Shown here piece after piece: positions 1-4,060 of a stretch of DNA of 5,821 bases. Source of the stretch: DATADF01 sp046263155 (GTDB taxonomy: Bacteria > Actinomycetota > CADDZG01 > WHSQ01); contig JBHELF010000036.1 of the NCBI GenBank assembly GCA_046263155.1, positions 1 to 5,821 of the forward strand. Reading direction: 5' to 3'. Position numbers and translations under genes: made by a program. How positions within the stretch are numbered: position 1 is the stretch's first letter; each line of letters starts with the position of its first letter. Under the pieces are notes generated by a model that had not been told where the DNA came from, did not search any database, and saw only the letters and a program-made list of their open reading frames with translations.

Positions 1-1202
1 GCGCGGCGCTGAAGGATCCGGACGATCTTGTCCTCGATCGCCGAGGCCGTTGACTTCGCCATCCCGCTGGACAGGATCGAGAACTCGGCCCACGATCCAC
101 GCCGGTCGAGCCACACCCATCCCGACAGCGCGGACACGCCATCGAGCGTGCCCGTTTTGGCGCGCAGCTTGATTCCATGCAGCCGGTCCTTCAGGGTTCC
201 CTGACCACCTTGGGGAAGGCCCCGCCGCAGGGCCCCGCCCCACGGTTTGTCCTCCGCGATGCCGAGGAGGTTCACGAGACTCATCGCCGAGGCACGATTC
301 GCGTAAGAAAGACCTGAGGAATCGAGAGCATCTACGTTCTGCCCGTGGCTGGAGGCCCAGCTCTCGATAACTGCCGCTCCCTTATCGATCGTTCCCGGCG
401 ACCCATAGATCTCGACCCCGAGCAGTTTTCCGAGTACCTCGGCGAAGAAATTCGACGACTTGCGATTCATGTAACGAGCGAAAACCTCGAGCGGCGCGGA
501 GGTGACGCGCGCGATCTCGGTTACGACGTTCGGTTCGGGCGCAGCCTTTGCACGTCCGTGGACCAGCACACCAAGCTCTTGTAGTCGCCGTTTGAAGGCG
601 CGCGCCGCGACGTACTCGGGGTTATCGATGTGTTTGCCGCGCACCACATTCCCTTCGTAGGAAAGAGCCGATGGAAGCGCGACGTAGCGACTTGCGAAAT
701 CCCGTTCCCACCCGAGCGCGTACCAATCGTGCGAGAAATAAGAGGTCGAACCAATGACCCTCCCGGTCACCTCTACGACGCCGGCCCCGATAACTCGGCG
801 GGCGAGTCGGCCGATCAATGTTCCTCTGAAAGGAAGCGCCTTGTCGTAGGCCCCAGATCCGAACGAAGGATCCCCCCGACCGAGGATCCAGAGATCGCCT
901 CTCAGGACGCCGTCTTCGATTCGACCGGCGATTGCCGCGGAGGTCGTGATTCTGCGTTCGGTGCCGAGCTCATCGAAGAGCGCCATGCTCAGGAGCAGTT
1001 TTTCGTTGGACGCGGGAACGCGTCTGCGCCGCGCGAAGCGCGTGTACACGTCTCTCCCCTCGTCGGCCACCGCCACCCCGATGGAACGTTCGCCGATCAG
1101 CCTGTCGATGCGTTCCTTCCAATGTGCACGAGCCGCAGCGGGCTCCGCGAGCGCGACGAGGAGGCTTGCGGCGAGCAGCGGTGCTAGCACACGGCGAAAC
1201 AT
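1..1202 (-). CDS. dacB: D-alanyl-D-alanine carboxypeptidase/endopeptidase, PBP4 type (peptidase S13), C-terminus cut by window edge
   Basis: This is an exported penicillin-binding protein that trims peptidoglycan stem peptides or cleaves cross-links outside the membrane. Reading the minus strand from ATG at 1202 gives 400 residues with no stop before the window edge. Residues 1-26 look like a signal peptide (arginines, a hydrophobic stretch, then an AAARA-like cleavage site). All three active-site motifs are present in order: SxxK as S65-N-E-K68 within PASNEKLL, SxN as S249-S-N251 within MNRKSSNFFAE, and KTG at 349-351 within AKTGTLDGVSALSG. The S13 signatures GRGDPSF (108-114) and DSSGLSYANR (294-303) are also there. 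Ser65 to the SxN motif is about 184 residues, shorter than the roughly 244 of E. coli PBP4, so the inserted domains are probably reduced. Only a short C-terminal tail should be missing. No good Shine-Dalgarno precedes the ATG, and the gene lies 38 nt behind a small upstream gene, so translation may depend on the shared transcript. Function is confident; the exact start is less so. Confidence 0.93.
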   Translation of the reverse strand, partial: MFRRVLAPLLAASLLVALAEPAAARAHWKERIDRLIGERSIGVAVADEGRDVYTRFARRRRVPASNEKLLLSMALFDELGTERRITTSAAIAGRIEDGVLRGDLWILGRGDPSFGSGAYDKALPFRGTLIGRLARRVIGAGVVEVTGRVIGSTSYFSHDWYALGWERDFASRYVALPSALSYEGNVVRGKHIDNPEYVAARAFKRRLQELGVLVHGRAKAAPEPNVVTEIARVTSAPLEVFARYMNRKSSNFFAEVLGKLLGVEIYGSPGTIDKGAAVIESWASSHGQNVDALDSSGLSYANRASAMSLVNLLGIAEDKPWGGALRRGLPQGGQGTLKDRLHGIKLRAKTGTLDGVSALSGWVWLDRRGSWAEFSILSSGMAKSTASAIEDKIVRILQRR

Positions 1203-1240
1203 CGGGACATACTGCCGCGCCGAGGCTTCTGAGGGAAGAC

Positions 1241-1468
1241 CTAATTTGCCTCGTCGAAAAGCGTGGGATCCGCAGGGAAGAACGTGAGTTGGCCGTGGCC
1301 CGGCTCGTCCTCGGGTCTATCTATCGCCAGGGCAAGACGGTGGTACGCCTGTTCCCGAGCAAGCTGCAGGGCACGTTTCCGGGCCCCCGAATCCTCCGCC
1401 TCGAGACGCCGCTCCGCTTTGGAAATGGCGTCCTCGACGAGCTCCCGTTCCCAGTCGGGCAGGGTCAC
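1241..1468 (-). CDS. Small hypothetical protein (75 aa) upstream of dacB
   Basis: I do not recognise this family. The reading frame starts at GTG 1468, preceded by a good GGGAGG Shine-Dalgarno (1483-1478 on the minus strand, 9-nt spacing), and ends in TAG at 1243-1241. The same frame is open upstream to 1564, but the earlier starts have no ribosome binding site and the added residues are low-complexity. The 75-residue product has no signal peptide or membrane segment. Residues 5-50 are rich in Glu, Arg, Ala and Leu and should form one or two charged amphipathic helices (WERELVEDAISKAERRLEAE, then ARKRALQLAREQAYHRLALA). A short loop with Pro, Gly and acidic residues follows, and the tail ends LTFFPADPTLFDEAN. 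It is probably cytoplasmic and co-transcribed with dacB 38 nt downstream. The helical part could bind a partner and the FDEAN tail could be a short linear motif, but that is speculation. The strong ribosome binding site and protein-like composition support it as a gene. Confidence 0.6.
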   Translation of the reverse strand: MTLPDWERELVEDAISKAERRLEAEDSGARKRALQLAREQAYHRLALAIDRPEDEPGHGQLTFFPADPTLFDEAN

Positions 1469-1477
1469 CTTTGACAG

Positions 1478-1483
1478 CCTCCC
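1478..1483 (-). promoter_or_regulatory. Ribosome binding site that fixes the GTG start of the 75-aa gene
   Basis: On the minus strand this reads GGGAGG, 9 nt before GTG at 1468. It is the main reason to prefer the GTG start over the longer open frame reaching 1564. Confidence 0.55.
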
Positions 1484-1565
1484 TCGGATCGATATCCGCC
1501 CCTGACATCCCCGACCGGGGGCCTCAGCCCGCGCGCCGGGAAATGGAGTATGGGACAGGCACAAT

Positions 1566-1614
1566 GTCGCATGCCGGATTTTTCGGCTCGTTTTGAGCCT
1601 TTTCGTCGCATGCC
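1566..1614. repeat. 10-bp direct repeat flanking a 5-bp-stem hairpin with A/T tracts
   Basis: GTCGCATGCC occurs exactly at 1566-1575 and again at 1605-1614, 39 nt apart; each copy includes the palindrome GCATGC. Between them, GGCTC (1585-1589) pairs with GAGCC (1595-1599) around the loop GTTTT, with T-runs on both sides (1579-1583 and 1600-1603). A competing smaller stem, GCCG/CGGC around GATTTTT (1573-1587), shares bases with the main one. On the plus strand the hairpin plus TTTT resembles a weak intrinsic terminator, but no plus-strand gene ends here. An operator with two half-sites or a leader structure for the minus-strand operon fits the position better. Function is inferred from position only. 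Confidence 0.5.
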
Positions 1615-1631
1615 CCTAGTTCGCTGGGTGA

Positions 1632-1647
1632 ACCTCCTGGAGGAGGT
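1632..1647. repeat. Perfect 7-bp inverted repeat carrying AGGAGGT on both strands
   Basis: ACCTCCT (1632-1638) and AGGAGGT (1641-1647) are exact reverse complements separated by GG. Each strand therefore shows a full Shine-Dalgarno-like AGGAGGT. Neither has a usable start codon at normal spacing: on the plus strand the next frame start is TTG at 1676, and on the minus strand the next ATG is 20 nt away. It is therefore more likely an operator-like dyad or a hairpin than a ribosome binding site. Confidence 0.45.
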
Positions 1648-1656
1648 ACCCCGTAC

Positions 1657-1676
1657 TTATTCCCGACCGGGATAAT
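1657..1676 (+). promoter_or_regulatory. Imperfect dyad overlapping a -10-like box before the copper-protein gene
   Basis: TTATTCCC (1657-1664) faces GGGATAA (1669-1675) across GACC, with one unpaired T at 1660. The right arm contains GATAAT (1671-1676), five of six matches to the bacterial -10 consensus, and would give a leader of roughly 50 nt to the ATG at 1733. No matching -35 hexamer is present 16-18 nt upstream, where the sequence is C-rich. If this is the promoter, the dyad lies where a repressor would block it. The assignment is tentative. Confidence 0.3.
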
Positions 1677-1720
1677 TGACCGGGCGCCGACCGGCTAGAG
1701 AGCCGGGGACGCCTCCGGCG

Positions 1721-1727
1721 AAAGGGG
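1721..1727 (+). promoter_or_regulatory. Ribosome binding site of the cupredoxin gene
   Basis: AAAGGGG ends 5 nt before the ATG at 1733 and only 2 nt before the adjacent in-frame ATG at 1730. This spacing favours 1733, although the two starts differ by a single methionine. Confidence 0.5.
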
Positions 1728-1732
1728 AAATG

Positions 1733-2104
1733 ATGTCAGTGACCTCCGGACGGATTGTGGTGGCCCTGCTCGCGGCCACAGCTCTGCTGGTCTTCGCCGC
1801 GCCCTCCCAGGGAGATACCTTCCGAATCAAGGCGGCCGGGTCGAAGTCCGAGGGCTGGGACTGGAGGCCCGACTTCAAAGGGATCTCAAAGGGCGACCGG
1901 ATCGTGTGGAGGAACCCGACGGCGGTGAAGCACACGGTCACCGCCTACAAAGGCCCGTGGAGCAAAGACACGGTCGTCGGTCCCGGCGAGACGACCCGCA
2001 AGAGGTTCCGGAAGAACGGGGCTTACTACTACCGCTGCAAGATTCACTCCACAATGTCGGACGGGGTCTGCTCCGGGATGTGCGGCCACATCCACGTCAG
2101 CTAA
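1733..2104 (+). CDS. Exported plastocyanin/amicyanin-like cupredoxin
   Basis: This is a small blue-copper protein expected outside the membrane, carrying electrons or binding copper. The 123-residue product begins with a signal peptide (about residues 1-27: basic start, hydrophobic ALLAATALLVFAA, cleavage near PSQG/D). The mature part is a single beta-sandwich domain. The type I copper ligands are visible: His67 in AVKHTV, then Cys102, His105 and Met108 in YYYRCKIHSTM. The C-x2-H-x2-M spacing matches amicyanin rather than plant plastocyanin, which has C-x2-H-x4-M. Just after it lies a second cluster, C113-x3-C117 followed by His119 and His121, which could form a disulfide or another metal site. 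I place the start at 1733 because of the AAAGGGG spacing; ATG at 1730 is one codon earlier, and the frame extends to a TTG at 1676 that would precede the signal peptide with a Pro/Arg-rich leader and no ribosome binding site. The electron partner is not encoded nearby. Confidence 0.92.
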   Translation: MSVTSGRIVVALLAATALLVFAAPSQGDTFRIKAAGSKSEGWDWRPDFKGISKGDRIVWRNPTAVKHTVTAYKGPWSKDTVVGPGETTRKRFRKNGAYYYRCKIHSTMSDGVCSGMCGHIHVS

Positions 2105-2174
2105 ATAGCTCTTCCCCCTAGACTCGGCCCGCGGCCGTCAGTAATGTTCTAGAGCGCCGTCCGATCGCTTTCCG

Positions 2175-2180
2175 AGGGGG
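2175..2180 (+). promoter_or_regulatory. Ribosome binding site of the subtilase gene
   Basis: AGGGGG lies 8 nt before ATG 2189 and supports that start, which is directly followed by a complete signal peptide. Confidence 0.6.
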
Positions 2181-2188
2181 ATTCCTGG

Positions 2189-3976
2189 ATGTTCCGCAGG
2201 CCTGTACTCGCGCTTTCATTAGTGCTGCTGTTTCTGTTCTCTATAGCTCCCCTGGCGGGCGCTGAGGAGGATAAGAAGTCATACATCGTCGTGCTCAAGG
2301 AATCGGTAGACGACCCCCGGGCCGTCGCCCGCGAGCACGCCTCCGAGCACGCTGCCGAGCTCAGCCACGTCTACGAGTTTGCCCTTAAGGGGTATGCGGC
2401 ACGCATTCCCGAGGGACGATTGAACGCATTACGGGCGGACGAGCGCGTCGCCTATGTCGAGGAGGACCTGCCCGTTGCGAAAGTGGCGACGCAGACCTCA
2501 GCAACCTGGGGCCTTGACCGGATCGACCAGCGCGACCTCCCGCTGAACAGCAGTTACACCTATAACGCCACAGGCTCCGGAGTTACGGCGTACATCATCG
2601 ACACGGGCATCCGCTTCTCGCATTCGGAGTTTGGGGGCCGGGCGGTGAGCGGGGTCGACAAGATAGACGGGGGCACCGCCGACGACTGCGATGGGCATGG
2701 AACCCACGTCGCCGGGACGGTGGGCGGGTCGACGTACGGCGTGGCCAAGCAGGTAAGGCTCGTGGCCGTCCGCGTTCTCGATTGCAACGGGAGCGGCAGC
2801 ACCTCGGGTGTCATCGCCGGCGTCGACTGGGTCACGTCGGATCACGCCGCGGGTGCTCCGGCGGCCGCCAACATGAGCTTGGGGGGCGGAGCGAGCTCGT
2901 CTCTCGACACAGCAGTGAAGAACTCGATTACGGACGGAATCTCCTATTCCGTTTCCGCCGGCAACGGTGACTTCCTCGGCCGACCGCAGAACGCCTGCAA
3001 TTACTCGCCGGCGCGCGTGGCGGAGGCGCTCACCATCAGCGCCACCGACAAGACCGATACCAAAGCCTCCTGGGCGAACTACGGCAGCTGCGTGGATCTC
3101 TTCGCGCCGGGAGTGAGCATCACCTCGGCGTGGAGCACGAGCGACACCGCGACGGACACGATCAGTGGAACCTCTATGGCTTCTCCTCACGTTGCCGGCG
3201 TGGCCGCCCTGTATCTCGAAGCAAACCCGAGCGCGGGCCCTGCCGCGGTTGCGCAGGCCATCACGTCCAACGCAACACCCAACAAGGTGTCGAGCCCGGG
3301 CAGCGGAACGCCGAACCGTCTCTTGTACTCGGGTTTCATATCGGCGGAGCCGGACACGACACCACCGGCAATTACCTCGGGACCGAATGCGAACAATGTG
3401 ACCGATGTCTCGGCGGACATCGTTTGGACAACAGATGAAGCATCCGATTCGAGGGTCGACTACGGCACGAGTTCCGGTTCCTACACCGAGAGCGGGACCA
3501 ACACGTCGATGGTCACGAGTCACTCGCTGGCCGTGGCCGGTCTTACCGCCTCGACCACCTACTACTACAGAGTGACGTCAACGGATGGGGCGGGCAATTC
3601 GGTCGCCTCGGCGGAGGCAAGCTTCACCACCGCGGCCGCGCCCCCGCCTCCGCCGCCCGCTTCCAATCTCGGCGTCGAGGTGGCAAAGACCTCGTCCACC
3701 AAACAGGGCAATCGCTATGTGATTGGCTTTCAGGTCACCGTCACCGACTCGTCGACCGGAGCGGCCGTCAGCGGAGCCTCCGTCTCGCTGAAGATCGGCT
3801 CTGGCGGTTGCCCGGTCGTAACGGCGATCGCCACGGGAAGCGGGACCACGGATTCGAGCGGCAGGGTGACCTTCACATTCAAGACGAGAAACACGGGCAC
3901 CCACTGCGCCTCGGCAACCGCAACGAAGAGCGGTTACAACGAGGGCAGCGGATCCACCGCATTCGCCGTTCCCTAG
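2189..3976 (+). CDS. Secreted subtilisin-like serine protease (S8, aqualysin I/proteinase K type) with FN3 and Ig-like C-terminal domains
   Basis: This is an extracellular endopeptidase of 595 residues. Residues 1-25 form a signal peptide ending APLAGA. Residues 31-98 match an inhibitor I9 propeptide (SYIVVLKE to VAYVEED) that acts as folding chaperone and inhibitor. By similarity to aqualysin I the mature enzyme should begin near Ala100 (ATQTSATWGLDRIDQRDLPL). The catalytic triad is Asp138 (IIDTG), His170 (DGHGTHVAGT) and Ser329 (GTSMASPHVAG), with oxyanion-hole Asn259 (SAGNG). Cys167/Cys199 and Cys270/Cys301 have the same 32- and 31-residue spacings as the two disulfides of aqualysin I. After the catalytic domain (to about 385) comes a fibronectin III domain (about 392-482), a proline linker (PPPPPP, 485-490) and a beta-rich Ig-like domain (about 494-595) with Cys541 and Cys573 that could pair. 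The tail probably binds a surface, polymer or substrate. There is no LPXTG or transmembrane anchor, so the protein is likely released. It is 84 nt from both neighbours. Confidence 0.97.
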   Translation: MFRRPVLALSLVLLFLFSIAPLAGAEEDKKSYIVVLKESVDDPRAVAREHASEHAAELSHVYEFALKGYAARIPEGRLNALRADERVAYVEEDLPVAKVATQTSATWGLDRIDQRDLPLNSSYTYNATGSGVTAYIIDTGIRFSHSEFGGRAVSGVDKIDGGTADDCDGHGTHVAGTVGGSTYGVAKQVRLVAVRVLDCNGSGSTSGVIAGVDWVTSDHAAGAPAAANMSLGGGASSSLDTAVKNSITDGISYSVSAGNGDFLGRPQNACNYSPARVAEALTISATDKTDTKASWANYGSCVDLFAPGVSITSAWSTSDTATDTISGTSMASPHVAGVAALYLEANPSAGPAAVAQAITSNATPNKVSSPGSGTPNRLLYSGFISAEPDTTPPAITSGPNANNVTDVSADIVWTTDEASDSRVDYGTSSGSYTESGTNTSMVTSHSLAVAGLTASTTYYYRVTSTDGAGNSVASAEASFTTAAAPPPPPPASNLGVEVAKTSSTKQGNRYVIGFQVTVTDSSTGAAVSGASVSLKIGSGGCPVVTAIATGSGTTDSSGRVTFTFKTRNTGTHCASATATKSGYNEGSGSTAFAVP

Positions 3977-4001
3977 AAGCACTCGCAATCTCAAAGTACG
4001 G

Positions 4002-4018
4002 CCCCGGATTGTCCGGGG
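4002..4018 (+). terminator. GC-rich hairpin between the protease and hydrolase genes, weak terminator candidate
   Basis: CCCCGG (4002-4007) and CCGGGG (4013-4018) pair perfectly across ATTGT, 25 nt after the protease stop codon. No T-run follows (GTTCGCAC), so it is not a classical intrinsic terminator. It may protect the mRNA 3' end, reduce read-through, or act with Rho. Confidence 0.35.
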
Positions 4019-4060
4019 GTTCGCACGGGGCAGGTGTCACGACACTCGCGGCCAAGTCTC

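Larger units (their letters stand above)
1469..1732. other. Divergent intergenic region with clustered inverted and direct repeats
   Basis: This 264-nt stretch separates the leftward 75-aa gene and dacB from the rightward copper-protein gene, so it should hold both promoters. No textbook -35/-10 pair is convincing on either strand. It is more AT-rich and more symmetrical than its surroundings, with three separate repeat structures at 1566-1614, 1632-1647 and 1657-1675, described as their own entries. A 48-codon minus-strand open frame (1611 to 1465) crosses it but looks non-coding. Confidence 0.7.

Noticed and set aside
630..1187. 185-codon plus-strand open frame
   Set aside because: It is antisense to the dacB-like gene, whose three active-site motifs and signal peptide are intact. 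The plus-strand product has no recognisable domain and is a GC-rich shadow frame.
1585..1603. Hairpin plus TTTT as an intrinsic terminator
   Set aside because: No plus-strand gene ends upstream, the stem is only 5 bp and the T-run is four bases; a regulatory role is more plausible.
1465..1611. 48-codon minus-strand frame from ATG 1611 whose TGA overlaps the GTG start of the 75-aa gene
   Set aside because: The overlap looks like translational coupling, but the AGGAGGT lies 20 nt from the ATG, the product is Arg/Gly/Pro/Cys-rich with no motif, and the frame runs through the repeat structures. It is kept only as a remote upstream-ORF possibility.
1676..1732. TTG 1676 as an earlier start of the cupredoxin gene
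   Set aside because: It would put 19 extra residues, Pro/Arg-rich, before the signal peptide, has no ribosome binding site at normal spacing, and overlaps the presumed promoter.
2119..2147. Promoter-like TAGACT (2119) and TAATGT (2142) with 17-nt spacing before the protease gene
   Set aside because: Only four of six and three of six consensus matches; this is expected by chance and not enough to call a promoter.
2498..3523. 341-codon minus-strand open frame
   Set aside because: It is antisense to the subtilase catalytic domain. The product is Arg/Gly/Val-rich and has no domain signature.
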